This document shows positions 12,601-23,876 of a DNA stretch of 64,000 bases, piece by piece. The stretch is from Oegoconia quadripuncta (Eukaryota; Arthropoda; Insecta; Lepidoptera; Autostichidae). Both the position numbers and the translations under genes were made by a program. The stretch lies in NCBI GenBank assembly GCA_949316235.1, contig OX438751.1, positions 16,926,801-16,990,800 on the forward strand. Reading direction: 5' to 3'. The notes under the pieces are model-generated. The model was not told the origin of the DNA and did not search any database. It worked only from the letters and a program-made list of their open reading frames with translations. How positions within the stretch are numbered: the first letter of the stretch is position 1; each line of letters begins with the position of its first letter.

Positions 12601-15600
12601 GCCAATACTCTCCAATTCCAAATGGGCCGGAGTTGGGTACCCGAAGGTCTTTCGCAACATATCGACCCCACATTTTGACACCACGAAGCGAAGCAGGCGG
12701 ACGGCCGTCAGAGGAACCAGGTCACTTCCACACGGTGTTGAACAACGTAGCGATGCCGCTGATGCAAGTCAACGACCTGCCGACTACTGCTGATAGTCAG
12801 GGTGGACACCAACAGAGACTGCCGAGGATTCACGAATATTTGCAACCGATAATATTAGCTCAGGTAAATAGTTTTCAATGAAATATGCTATTGATATCGT
12901 GGCGCGAACAAATACGTATCGCTCTTATAGTAGCTAGCGCCATCTCTTAAAAATCCTTGAGAACGGTACTGATGGGAATAAATGGCCAGACCTAACCTTG
13001 TAAGAGCGGCGTACCCATAAACTTAGCGTAATACTTGTGTAAACCATATGAGATTTTTCTGACGTAATGTTTAAATTTATTTTAATACATACTTTGTATG
13101 TACAATGTTTGCAATTGCCAATGATTTTTTATTTATTGGTACGCGTGGCCGCATTCTAGTTCTCAAGAAATTGATGTTTTTGCCATCGACTCTCTAAGAA
13201 GAAGAATGGTTATTTTATCATTTAATGGAATGCGTGAACTTAATTTATAAAAACAACAATGATATCTGATGTGAAGTATGTGAACAAATAAGCAACATTA
13301 GCTAAAGCACTCGTGACACAGTTGCATTGGCTGTTCGTTTTCGATTTGCGATCTTAAGCAATGCCTGGCGTGGTCAGTCCATGGATGGGTGACCACTAGT
13401 AGCTTCTAGTGCACTAGTTCTTCGGAGAGCAGGTTAAATAGTCGGTCGCCGTTGTTTTAAGTAAACCAAGTCGATGGCATACAGAGCCTATAGCAGGTTA
13501 TGGCCCACACCAGGGTCGTGTCCCAACAGGAGCGACGTCGAGTAAGGTTGTTCATGATGAGGTTATAATGCAATTGTACATCCACAACCAAACTTATCAT
13601 TTTCTTACCTACCTACATATTAAAGAAATATTACAGAATGCAGTAGTCGTGGACGAAGAGGGTGGCGGTGAAGGCGGCGGAGGAGGCGGGGGAGGGCTTG
13701 GTCCGAGGCGTATCAACGCGGGCATGGCGGGGCTGCTCGACGCCGGCATCATCTCCGAGACACTGCCCGCGCCCTCGCACCGGGTGCAGGCCTGGGACTT
13801 CACTACCGGCATCACGCCTGACATCGCCGACAGTACGTATTGGGGACTGGCCGCTTCACCAGCCAACCTTTTCTAGATAGTGTTACTTTTATATAATGTT
13901 GATATTAGTTTGTTTTTTTTTATGACTTTTGTCAGTTTCGTTGAGTTGGTTATCCTAGCGCGGATGTAAAAGCTCTTCAGCTCCTTGAGTTTTATTACTT
14001 TTTAGTCTTGTCGGACGCCCTTCAGAACAGGCTCCCAGCTATTTTTAGGCATCATCTCTGAGATCACTACCTGTGCCCTTTTCGCATGCTCGCAAGCCCG
14101 CGCACACGCATATACACACACGCATGGCAGATCACGAAGCATTGTTTAATATGCGCACGGATGTCTGAAGACATCCGTGCGCATAATGAATTATTAACTT
14201 TTGTTTCATCTGTTTTGATCACTTTACAATAGAATATAAAATACAGGTTTAGACTCTGGAAGTATCACCATGTTCTTTCTTGATAGCTTTTATTCAAATA
14301 CACATCATAAATTGTAATATTTTGTAAGACTCTTTGGTGCAAAATAAACTAATTTGTATTTTTATATCTTTTAAAACTATTTTCTGAAAAAACTACTTTG
14401 TTTGTATTAATTCGCATATTTTAATTTAACTGCACTTATTTATTTGGGGCAATAAATAGTCATAATTCATCTTGTACTCTAGTATAATAGGTACGCGTAT
14501 TTGGTGAAAATTGTAACCGCTGTTAGAACGTATCTGTTCCGTTTCAACCGCCACAACGAAAATGACGGGTGTTATGCGTTTGATGGCCTTGTATGTATGT
14601 CCAGTCGTGTCAGTCAGGAAGTATCTGAATAATGCGTCGTCGGATTACATTTTGTTTTTTTTTTATTTAAAATTAAATTAGGGCGAAGGTTCTTAGCCAT
14701 GTTTGATGAATATCGGTTCAATCGTTTAGAAGACATTTAACTTTTAACACAGCTGGTTTGTATACCTCGGTGATATTATCATGATTAGACCTCGGGGGGG
14801 TTTTCTAAATTTTTTCCCATATATTTGATCCCATCCGCGACTCTCCCCGTCTAAAGACCGATGAAACAACTACCTACTCAAAAATGCAGCTAAATTTTTC
14901 ATTTACTCCCAGGCACGAGGAACGTAGTGGTGCAGAGGTGCAGGATTCACAACGACGCCAGCATCGATATATCCAAGGATGGGAGACTGCTGGTCGCACT
15001 ACTACCCGTCCCGCGCCTGAGAAACACCAATCACTGGCTAGGTATATACATATCATGTTAACAGCCTATTCAATTACTGGACGCTAGCTTTCTGGCCCGA
15101 GATCTACACTGCATCCGAATTCTCTCCACTGTCCCATGACACATATAACCTCTCTATTTACACTCTCAATATGCGTTTGGTTGTCTTTAAGCTAGCAACC
15201 TGAAGGACGCCAAGCGGGACCTACTCTTTGGTTGCTATGTTTTTAAAATTACTGCATGACTAATTTCAAAAAAGAATTCAACGGATGTGGATGATATCAA
15301 TTCATCGCAATAAAACCGTGGTGTTCAAAGGCCCCAACAGTGGGGACGTAAGTCTATTGGTGTTCAAAAGCCAGTAAACAACTGAAGCGAAAGTGCTAAT
15401 GTTAATAGTGCATTGGTTTACCTCGCCCTTTGTTTCATGCTTATAAACCGCTCCTCACGAGCGAGGTGAGGGTCTGGCCACGACTTTTGGCTATGCAAGC
15501 GGGGTGTCTGTCAGTGTCCAATAGCGTTACTTGAGCAGGTGCTCTACCGCCTAACTCAAAGCTATAGCGATAGCAATGCAATGTCCGTCCTTGTCATTGT

Positions 15601-17341
15601 GTTACGATATGGCAAGGATGGATGGTGCATTGACGTCATTAACGATAACAATTTCCAAAGCAATTGAATTAGACTCTCGAAGGTATTCATATTTTGTAAA
15701 CGGTATGTTTACAAAGCAAGGAATGCGTGAACTAAAAGGCTGACGTATGATGATTTCATGCTTCATTTAAAGGTTATGAAAAGCGTCCTTTTCTACATAC
15801 AAATTAGATGCGTAAGGTTGAAACTTCTTACTAAGTATATACCAATGACAGGAAGTCTCGCCTGATTAATAATTACAAGAAAATAGTTTACTACTTAATA
15901 ATACTTGACTTTGTTGAAATGTGTGTGTGTGTGAAAGTTTCTCAGAGAGAGGAAGAAAATGAGCGCGCGTGTTAGCCTGCACCTGTGAATGCCCTTCGAC
16001 ATGTTGTTGAATGCCACATATAGAACGTATGTAAGATGATGATGTTGTAGTCCATAAAGAGACAATTTCTAGTGTTAGTATACGGGCTATTTTCAGGCGT
16101 GTATTCCTTGGAGTGGGCGCGGCTAGGACAGTGCCTGCACACGGCTGTGCTGGAACAGAGCGCGGTTTCGGTGGCGCTGTCGCCCACCGCGAGGCATCTC
16201 GCCGTGGGGCTGGGCTCACGACGGTTCACCACCACGCCCCACGCCAGGAACAACGTGTTTGCGCTTCTCTATCGCCTTGAGCCGCTCGGTAACAAAAACA
16301 TATTGAGATCCAATGCATGAGACGAATATAATCAGATTTCTTATTACTCTTGAATATATAACACGTCATGTTTTGTTTAATAATATGTGTGGCTTGGATT
16401 CTTGCATAATGGGGTATATAATGTACCAATTCCTTTGTCATTTCTCCAACACCTTCTAGCTATGAGAGGGTGAAGAAAGGGAGGTGTTCTTAACTTTCCC
16501 CGTGGTCCAACCAGTTGTACCACCCGATAGCATACGAGTTTACGTAACTGCATACCTAACTGCATAATAACCTACCAAATTGTTATTCTCAAAATCTACT
16601 ATCAGTAAGTCAGTTTTAAAAGTGTCATAAACTAACTACTACAATTAGGTTAGACTCCGCGAGACGGCGGCGACGCGTGCGTACAGGTTCTGTGGACTCG
16701 AGCAGATCTCTTTCAAGGGATCTTATTATAGAAAAGTATTATACACAACTGCGAAATTAGCCATTACCTATCGAACCTGGAAAGTCACCACCATTTCCCA
16801 ATACACCTTTAACTTATGCAATATTTACGGGTATTGTAATATTGCGGCGGCAGAAATAGTTAGGGGTGCCTACGGAGGTGGGGGGCAATCCGCCCTTTGA
16901 TTCTTTGTTGATTGAAAAATTTAAGTCGATGAAACAAATTTTTGAATTACTGAGGTAATTGCACATACTCGTATCTCGTTTTAACGAATGGTAGGTAATT
17001 ATAACTATTAACAGGCGCCATTTACCATAAATATTTTGTATCAGTTAGAGAACATTGCGTTCATTCAGCGTCTGAAAGTGTCAAATGACCTAAGATCTGG
17101 GACAATACTTAATTTTGAATAATTTTCATTAACAAAATCTGCATTATTTCAGTAATCTGTTATGTTTCTATTTCATTCCCTTACAGAAAGTTCCAGCCGA
17201 ACTGGTCTATCGCCGATCAAGGAGTTAGAGCAAAACTGGGAGCACGGTTTCACGAGCCTCAACTGCCTCCGCTGGGCGCCGCAGCCCGGCCAAGGCCTCG
17301 TATATGCCAATAACACTGGACAACTTATCATTATGAGCTAA
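619..17341 (+). CDS. AMBRA1: AMBRA1, WD40 autophagy regulator and CRL4 substrate receptor (12 coding exons, 1612 aa)
   Basis: Exons: 619-813, 1066-1124, 2613-2799, 3218-3390, 4316-4631, 6806-6908, 9253-9376, 9854-12863, 13637-13832, 14913-15041, 16097-16288, 17187-17341. Phases match at every junction and the total is 4839 nt. Residues about 60-230 hold the first WD40 blades (motifs HPRTPWC, FHPREQ, YFWDWSQ). Residues about 1420-1612 hold the remaining blades ([11 protein letters not shown], the stretch ending LIIMS). This matches the split propeller known for AMBRA1, which binds DDB1 and targets D-type cyclins as well as Beclin-1/ULK1 autophagy. The roughly 1200 residues between are Ser/Arg-rich and disordered, mostly from one 3010-bp exon. 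The protein is longer than human AMBRA1 (about 1300 aa), yet stops just after the last blade, so the human C-terminal tail with its dynein-light-chain TQT motifs is absent. Assignment is firm; exact UTRs are unknown. Confidence 0.94.
2159..2346 (+). repeat. Dispersed lepidopteran repeat (RTE/LINE-tail-like), copy 1
   Basis: Lies in AMBRA1 intron 2. It starts TTAGCTGTTGCCCGCGACTT and ends with TTTCGCATTTATAATATTAG, with CAAATCCGTCCAGCCATTTA inside. The same block recurs at 32781-32960 (+), 33503-33733 (-) and 52835-53002 (-). The layout resembles a very common lepidopteran repeat, probably a non-LTR retrotransposon tail; the family name is inference. Confidence 0.7.
4652..5055 (-). mobile_element. 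5'-truncated non-LTR retrotransposon (jockey/CR1-type), 3' end only
   Basis: On the minus strand an open frame (5050-4706) reads as the C-terminal end of an insect LINE reverse transcriptase: [20 protein letters not shown], then [20 protein letters not shown], then YTFLKGRQR just before the stop. A T-run at 4652-4661 on the plus strand is the poly-A tail of the element. The catalytic RT core is missing, so this is a dead 5'-truncated copy. It sits in AMBRA1 intron 5, just after the exon 5 donor and antisense to the gene. Confidence 0.85.
5110..5600. mobile_element. Foldback element with long imperfect inverted arms
   Basis: Arms at about 5178-5252 and 5516-5590 are inverted copies (for example CGATACTCTGTTG against CAACAGAGTATCG, and CAAACTTGCGAAGAA against TTCTTCGCACGTTTG). 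The pairing continues inward (GATAAACCATA against TATGGTTTATC). A third partial arm lies at about 5112-5160. The core (ATTGCTTTGGAAATTGTTAT, GTAGAGCACCTG) occurs again, inverted, at 15530-15670. No coding frame is visible. This is a non-autonomous element in AMBRA1 intron 5. Confidence 0.7.
5606..6204. other. Intronic sequence, nothing recognised
   Basis: Part of AMBRA1 intron 5. AT-rich, with no frame, tRNA-like box or repeat arm that could be assigned. Confidence 0.4.
6205..6300 (-). repeat. SINE family B, 3' tail fragment
   Basis: On the minus strand this reads GGTTTCCGGGTCAGTACGCT, then TTCACTTAACATCAC, then TGTGCATAAAAAAA. This is the tail of the tRNA-derived SINE found nearly whole at 25383-25727 and 60146-60565. 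The tRNA-like head is missing. Confidence 0.7.
7752..8675. mobile_element. 0.92 kb TIR element (MITE family 2, long copy)
   Basis: The ends are ATGGTGTCGATTCGGATGTA on the left and, inverted, TACATCCGAATCGACTACAA on the right. Next to them lie AACTCGATTAAACTA and its partner. The same termini bound a 139-bp element at 37169-37307 and one end occurs at 51729. There is no transposase frame inside, so it is non-autonomous. It lies in AMBRA1 intron 6. Target-site duplication could not be fixed. Confidence 0.75.
8045..8116. repeat. Tandem duplication, 36-bp unit, two copies
   Basis: The unit GCAATAATACGTCAAAAGAA plus 16 more bases ending GAATTGA occurs at 8045-8080 and 8081-8116 with one base changed (TAAATT against TACATT). 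It lies inside the 0.92 kb TIR element. Confidence 0.9.
8676..9252. other. Rest of AMBRA1 intron 6, nothing recognised
   Basis: A short open frame starts at 8674 at the edge of the TIR element. It shows no known motif and runs out of the element, so it is treated as chance. The stretch ends at the exon 7 acceptor, CTGGACAG. Confidence 0.4.
13345..13560 (+). mobile_element. 5S-rRNA-derived SINE (SINE3 type)
   Basis: The head CTTAAGCAATGCCTGGCGTG, followed by CATGGATGGGTGACCAC, matches the middle and 3' control region of 5S rRNA. It continues with a body (CTTCGGAGAGCAGGTTAAAT, then CACACCAGGGTCGTG) seen in widespread insect 5S SINEs. The first half of 5S is missing, so this is not a functional 5S gene. 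It lies in AMBRA1 intron 8, 77 bp before exon 9. Confidence 0.8.
14150..14185. repeat. Perfect 17-bp hairpin
   Basis: TATGCGCACGGATGTCT at 14150-14166 is followed by a GA loop and then its exact reverse complement at 14169-14185. The GC-rich arms stand out from the surrounding AT-rich intron 9 of AMBRA1. No transposon was recognised around it. Confidence 0.9.
15440..15680 (-). repeat. Second copy of the 5.1-5.6 kb foldback family core
   Basis: Read on the minus strand, TTGCTTTGGAAATTGTTATC, then GACGTCAATGCACCATCC, then GTTAGGCGGTAGAGCACCTG parallels 5380-5465. It lies in AMBRA1 intron 10. There are no clear terminal arms, so this is a partial copy. Confidence 0.7.
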
Positions 17342-17392
17342 GTACACACGATTGTACTGTACTATTGAGTACGGTTCTTTATAAATCTGGCT

Positions 17393-17398
17393 AATAAA
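17393..17398 (+). terminator. Candidate poly(A) signal of AMBRA1
   Basis: AATAAA lies 52 bp after the AMBRA1 stop codon. It is the first canonical hexamer downstream of it. Confidence 0.6.
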
Positions 17399-19124
17399 AT
17401 GTATGGGAATAACATTTAAGTGATGTACACTAGAGAGTCTTTAACATACATTATGTATCGGCTTGCATTGATACCAGTGTTGCGAACGGAGTCACCTCGA
17501 TGATTTATCGAAAGTGCTACTCGTATAGTCACTGCCTCTATTCCTTGACGCTTTCTGAATGAATGCTAGATGACAGTTGGTTTGATATAGAAATTAGCTT
17601 AAGACATGTGGCAAAATTGATGTACATAAATTTAATTACATAAAATAGCATTATAATAATTTACAACGGGGGTGATTCTCTGTTGACACGTCAATTGATA
17701 GACATGAGTTAAAGAAAGAAAACCTGTCAAATTGCTCCAAAATTAATCTTTGTATGCAACAAATACGAAATTTAATGAATATTGACAGAACATAAAGCTT
17801 TGCCTGAAACTTTTATTCACACACAAAAGAGAGCACCCCCACATTAATGTCTTTCACGTCTTTACTAGTTTATAAAATGTACCATTGTTAGAAATTATGA
17901 AGCTCTTTAACACACGGAAACAAGTGTAAAAAGAGCTAATAAGCTTATCCGACCTAATGTAGTTAATAAAAATCCTGTATATTATTGATCTCCTTACCTT
18001 AAGGCCCCTCTTTACTGGGCTAACGAAGTGGTGCCATGACATAGCCGACCGCGTGTAACGATCTGGCGTGTGTCGATTTTTAACGTGCATAAAAAAAAGA
18101 TGGCATGTAGTGGCTGATGCGAAAATGCCAATGAATTTTTCCCTTTTCACAGAGATTTAACGTAATTTAATAACCCTAAATTTTTTTATGAATTGACTAG
18201 ATCTGTCAACCTTTGAACGCTTTTCAAAGTTATCATCTTCCATAGATTTATTTTAATGTGCAGACCTATTCTTAAAAAAATAATTTAAGTAATATTACAT
18301 TTTTCGATTAAATACAAATAACCAATCAATGTTCACGTATTGAGCTGCTCCGTAGCATCGTGAAGAGGGCTTTTAATTTTTTTTTTATTAAATACCTATG
18401 TATTTAAAGTAAACAACTTTTTTGGGATGTTGCACAAAATAAAATGTTTTATAATTTCACATAAACGTAAGAAAGTAAACGCTTTAAGAACTTGACATCT
18501 TATATAGGTAGGTATATTATTTATGATTAGAATCATTTTTCAGAGTTATTATGGCTTTAATGCTAATCAAAAATTGCATAGAAGTTTCAAGCTTTTTTGC
18601 GAACGGCAATGACCGCCACAGATGTACCATCTTCTTGCACATATGAAGAATCCGAGTACCGATCCGATTGGATAAAGCTATTAATAAAAAGGTAGCATTT
18701 CTTCAAAGAAACAGCAGACCATTAAATACAAGTATCGCAAGGAGAGAAAAAGCCATGCCATGTAAAAGTGAAAGTACTATTATGTTTTTATTATGAAGCA
18801 GGATAAATTGCTATACACTACATACCTATTCAAAAATCTATGGAAAAATAATACCCGTCCGTTCGTCGTCGCTCATGATTTTTTTTGCCTGCCATCTGCC
18901 ATCGAATAAGATCATGCTAGTTGGCAACACTAAAGATTTTCCTCTTAAATAGAATACTTATATTACCGTTGCCAGTGTAGGTTACTTTAGGATAATAATT
19001 CAGTTACGATGGTGGCCGAATTACTTCGCTCTTTTGCAAATTTCGCATGTTTATGTGAATTCAATACTAAAGTATTTAGGGGTTTGCGTATAACCCGTAA
19101 AGTGTAACAGAGGTGGAAAAAAAG
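17399..19124. other. Intergenic, nothing recognised
   Basis: AT-rich sequence after AMBRA1. The only longish frame (minus strand, around 17854-18150) has no recognisable domain and AT-rich codons. No RNA gene was identified. Confidence 0.4.
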
Positions 19125-19375
19125 CCGATTTTGAAGGGAAAGTGCCTAAATATTGTTGAAAGCAAATTTAACTTCAAGAAACTTTTTTATAATAGGAACT
19201 AAATCAACGATTTTTGAAAAATCGTCTATCTAAACCTGGAATCGAACCCACAAAGAGTAGAAAAGTACCTTTGTTTTTATGGCGCCAATCGATATGGTCA
19301 ATTATGAGAATCAAATAACTCTATAATATAATATCTCTCTAACTCTAACATAGAGTATTAAATTAATTAAAGGAA
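19125..19375 (+). repeat. Diverged solo arm of the long-TIR element family
   Basis: The order of blocks (GTGCCTAAATATTGTTGA, CTGGAATCGAACCCA, TTTATGGCGCCAATCGA, AATAACTCT, AACATAGAGTATTAAATTAA) follows the left arm of the element at 27390-28423. It is diverged and no opposite arm is nearby. Confidence 0.6.
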
Positions 19376-21868
19376 GACCACGCAATCTAACATAAATCTA
19401 TTAATTCATTTTGATATTGAGAAATAGCACATTTAATTTTAAATAAATTAGCAGAATGCAGTTCTACTTATTTTTTAAATAAAGGAATGTTTCCTTTCAG
19501 TTAAATTTTCTATATCAATGTTTGGGTTAGTTTCCATCCAAACTCAGTTTTATTTTCCACCTATATATAAATATATACTGTTTTTATTTCAAATTTGTTT
19601 TTCAATGGGTTCATAACCGTGCCGTCTTCCTAAGCTAGGACCCTGTAAAGTGTTTCATTGTTTCTTTTTCCTGGTATATTCTTGTGCAACTTTAATATTA
19701 CAATAATCGTGTTATATTTTCCTTTATACAATGTAACAATACACATGTCACACTAACTACTTATCGCCTGTAAACATCACAGTGCAAGTATAAATCTTAC
19801 TTTATAATAAAGGGTCTACCCCAGATGGTCTAAAAAGCTACTTTGAGCAATCATCTGAATTTATTTCATTTACTTAATTTCTAGAATTCATTCCTCAAAT
19901 TCCCTAGCAATTCATATTATTTATGAATTCCCATTGTTTCAAACAGATGAATTGTTGAATATACATCGTCAATTATAATATGATCATTTTGTAATCATAT
20001 TAGGATCATAATGTGATACTTCCAGAGTGGCCCTTTTTGAGCCACAGTGTGCCGGACGGACACGAAAATTGGGTAGTTACATTACAAATGTTACCTTTTG
20101 ATTGAGTCTATCTAAAGAAAAAAATACCTTTTGTTTCAAATAAAAACAAAGCAACAACATCAACACTACATACCTTACCATACTTACTACCAATTCCTTT
20201 TTATAAAAAAAATGCAGATTTAATTAAAATAATTACCCATGCACCCACTATCTGCTCACAGAATTAATATAATACTATCTGGTTCTAAATAATCACAATT
20301 CTCTTCATTTTCTACTATAGTTTTTTTTTTCCACTATCTCTTAAATCTGCTTGACTTTGACTGCTAACCATTTAAAAATATACGCTACCAGCTTTCAGCT
20401 TCAGCGAATGCAGTTTTTTTGTGTGTGTTAGCACCAGGCATAGAGATATAATTCCATAAATGCCAATTTTTAATATTCTACGGAGAAGTTATGACGACGA
20501 AGCTTTGGAAACCATTATGAAATTACAAATTACACAAAAATTAAACTGTTAGTTCCAATACGAATCTCAATCAATCAATCAACGGTCAATCAAGATCCGC
20601 TCAATTTTTTGACACAAAATTGTGTTTTCGATCGCTTTTCTGAACTGCATTAGTCATCTTTTAATGTGAATTGTTTCCGATGTGGCTACAAATATATAGA
20701 CTAGCGCACGAAGAAAAAAAACGGTTGAGCACAAAGCTACTTTTAGATCCTAACCTCCTCTAGTGGGAAGGTTGACTGGCACTTCGAAACGGAGAAATTG
20801 CACGATGCAACGGAGTTGAAGTAGGTAAAGCAACCAGTAACTAACGATCAGCCACCAGCTATTAGTAAACAGCGTCCAATTCGGACGTGATTTATTTCTA
20901 ATAGATAACTAGATAATTAGATGGTCACATTGGATAAGGGGCCGGCAAAGGTCAATTACCGAATTGAAGGAACAAACACACAAACTCTATCTGAGCAAAC
21001 TGCATGTTATCTTTTTTATTTTTTTTATTTAAACTTAACGTGCAAACATCATTCTAAATTGAAATGATCATGCACCGCGTAATCGCCGCCGCCGCTCGAT
21101 TTCGCCACACTCAACCTGTTTTATTACTTTATTTTTATTTAAATTATTGTATAGTCGTCGTACGAAATTGCGTAAATAGGCAATGCAACACTCGTCTTAT
21201 GATGACCATCTATACCTTGTAGTTGTAATAGTGTTGGCACCGATTGTTCAATTACAGTTAAGTTCACTGCAATAAATAGGAGCACAAGAATAAATGCGCC
21301 ATGTTAAAATAAATTCATGTTTTCCCACACTTAGAAAGACGGCATGAATAGGTACCTACATTAATTTTCCTGTTAGTTCTTCCATTATATTTTAACAAAG
21401 CTTAGTGTTATTATTAAAAAGTTTTACTTAAGTTGCTATTATGTTTGTAAAAGGCATTATGGGCTGCCATATTATTATTCCGTTCTGTGAAAAATCATAT
21501 TTATTTTATTATAATTAAATAAGTTAATCTCTCAATTTTCTGTAGTTAATAATAAATTCATCATTAGACACTATAAAATCGTTCTGTGTTTAAATTAAAT
21601 AATAGACTGTTTGTTTTAATCAGGGTTTAGATAATATAAAAGGTCCGTTAAGAGTTTGAAGACAGAGATTATTTGACCATCGAGTATAGAAATGCATCTC
21701 AGCGCATTTTGCAAGGCTGGCACTTGACGTGTAGCACCCTACCACAGAAACTTTTAAATACCTTCACCAAGTATGACCGTGTCGACTATCGCATGAGCTA
21801 CTAGTTACATTGCTCGATGTTGTTTTAACTCCACATACGAACGCGACTCTATATCAATACAGATGCTT
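19376..21868. other. Intergenic, nothing recognised
   Basis: AT-rich sequence with homopolymer runs. No open frame of note, no tRNA-like boxes and no repeat arms could be assigned. Confidence 0.4.
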
Positions 21869-22196
21869 ATATTGATATTAGAGCGTCGGTGGCTCAGCGG
21901 TTAAGACGCGGTCTCTCAATTTGGGAGGTCCGGGTTCGATTCCGAGGCATGCCATGTACCAATGAGGTTTAAATTTAATTACTTGTGTGCATTTATCCGA
22001 CTGTTCTTAAACGGCGAAGGAAAACATCGTAAGGGAAACCTGCATGCCTGAAAAATACAAATTCTAAGGTATGTGAAGTCCCGAACCCGCATTGGGCCAG
22101 CGTGGTGGACTATGGCCCATACTCCCTCATTATACGAGGGAAGGCCTATATCCCTGCAGTGGGATGTTTACGGGCTGACACGATGATATTGATATT
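21869..22196 (+). mobile_element. tRNA-derived SINE family A, complete with target-site duplication
   Basis: The tRNA-like head carries an A box (TGGCTCAGCGGTTAAGACG) and a B box (GGTTCGATTCC). The body has AAAACATCGTAAGGGAAACC, GGCCAGCGTGGTGGACTATG and CCCTGCAGTGGGATGTTTAC. It is flanked by an 11-bp direct repeat, ATATTGATATT, at 21869-21879 and 22186-22196. This is a known lepidopteran SINE layout and not a tRNA gene. Confidence 0.9.
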
Positions 22197-23675
22197 TCGA
22201 GGTAAACCAAACTCGTGCGTCACAATCAGTCAGACGCTTGCGACACGTTCCGACGGACTGTCGCTTATACAACTACAAATATGGTCTTCGGTGAAATGGT
22301 AGCTTCAGCGTCACTTCAGCCAGCCTGAGAATAAACCACTATAATTGCGCAAAGTAAGCATACCCACTATATCAAGTAGGTACCGACATTTTAAGTTTTA
22401 TGCATTATGTTTTCTTCATCCTAATTTCCGCCTACTCGTACATTTACCACCGATTCGCAGCAAAAACAAAATCTAACCAAATTCAATCAAACCAATAGTT
22501 ATAGGTGGGTATAAATTGGTCCAGTAAATACACTTTCACCAAGTGGTATAGATAGATATTATATACGAGCAATCAGTGTATAGCTTACATACTCCTACAT
22601 TTAAACGAAAACACTGGTGGTGCAGTCGCATTCGCTACTCGATTTCGATTATTACCGTAATTTTCGGTGAGTGTTACTTAATATGATTTCAACTTAAACA
22701 CTTCACGAAATCTCCACCGCATCATTCCATTCCACTGTAGAGCGTAGAAACTGTAGTATACTATGTCTATTTATCCCATCGTAGACGCACGGAATACTAA
22801 TTAGTACTAGCGTAGCAGATGTGGCATATGAATGGGAATTAGATATTATCAGATGATTATTTTAAATCGCTTTGTTGTTTATTGTTTTATAGTCACTTAG
22901 AATTATACAATAGGTATGTAACAAGAACCCTGTTGGACTCTCAAAGGGAAGAAGGCAAAAAACTTTTGATGAAGGACTTTTAAAAATATACGACAAAGTG
23001 TTAGACATCGCCGTGCAAAATGAATGATGATCGGGTAATTGTATGGCGAGATCTAAGCGAACTTCTAAGGCCCGTATTAATAAACCGTTCTCAAGATTGA
23101 GGTGAGCTTAAGTTGACGCGTCAGAATCTGTTGTACATTAAAACAGTATTAAAAAAATAGTCTGAGACGGCCCTAAAAGTCGTAGAATAAAAGTTGTTTG
23201 CCTTCTGAGTACTGTAAGCCAAGCCCTTTGAGGATTTTTGTTACATATGGTATCATCATTATCAGCCACAGGATGTTGATGTATGGTACAGGGAATGTTA
23301 TTCTGATACCTTGTTAACAGTTCATCTCATCAATATTGTATGAGTCACATACATCATAAGCATAACATAAGGAACTATTATCTGCTTATTGCTACACTTT
23401 TTACTTCGATAAGTTACATTAAGTATATAAACATGAGCTGTTTTCAAGGAAATGACTATAGCCATAGTTGATACTAGAGTTTTAAATTATAATCTCTTTT
23501 TGTGTTTGCACGAAATATTGTAATTTCGATTTAGAAGTGTGAGTTTTGCTTTGATTCTAACTTTATTACCGCGTGGTTTACGTGAGTACAGTAGAGGACA
23601 ATTTAATTTTAACTTGTAAATGCATGATTGCTTGCTATAATATAATAAATTGTCGGTAAAATTAAGAATCCCAAA
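22197..23675. other. Intergenic, nothing recognised
   Basis: No supported gene or repeat. It precedes the small candidate frame at 23676. Confidence 0.4.
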
Positions 23676-23876
23676 ATGTGTGGAGCATTAGAATGTTTTG
23701 ATTTAGAAGGTTTTCCCCGGAAAAAAAATCACGTGGGTAGAAGCCGATTTCATTATGAACAATGGGTAAGACCTTCTCTGGGTGAATATGAGGCCGAATG
23801 GGACATCACTGTCACCCAAATGGCAGATGAAATTGTTGTCAAACGCGTCTCCAGTTCACAAAAAATAGGCGTTTAA
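23676..23876 (+). CDS. Candidate small ORF, 66 aa, unknown
   Basis: Not recognised. The frame runs from an ATG with A at -3 (CCAAAATG) to TAA. The peptide starts MCGALECFDLEGFPRKK, has an aromatic and charged middle (SRFHYEQWVRPSLGEYEAEW) and ends in a Val/Ser-rich stretch. It has no signal peptide or membrane segment. Its composition is balanced, and its codons look richer in GC than the surrounding AT-rich DNA, which is the only argument for coding. It could be a real small lepidopteran gene, one exon of a larger gene, or chance. No promoter or poly(A) signal was assigned. Confidence 0.3.
   Translation: MCGALECFDLEGFPRKKNHVGRSRFHYEQWVRPSLGEYEAEWDITVTQMADEIVVKRVSSSQKIGV

Noticed and set aside
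13345..13400. 5S rRNA gene
   Set aside because: Only the middle and 3' part of 5S is present and it runs into a SINE body.
15910..15960. GT-repeat as a regulatory element in AMBRA1 intron 10
   Set aside because: A short TG run typical of a microsatellite, with nothing to tie it to regulation.
21881..21960. Sequence with A and B boxes, considered as a tRNA gene
   Set aside because: No intact acceptor or anticodon stem, a long SINE body follows, and an 11-bp target duplication surrounds the whole unit.
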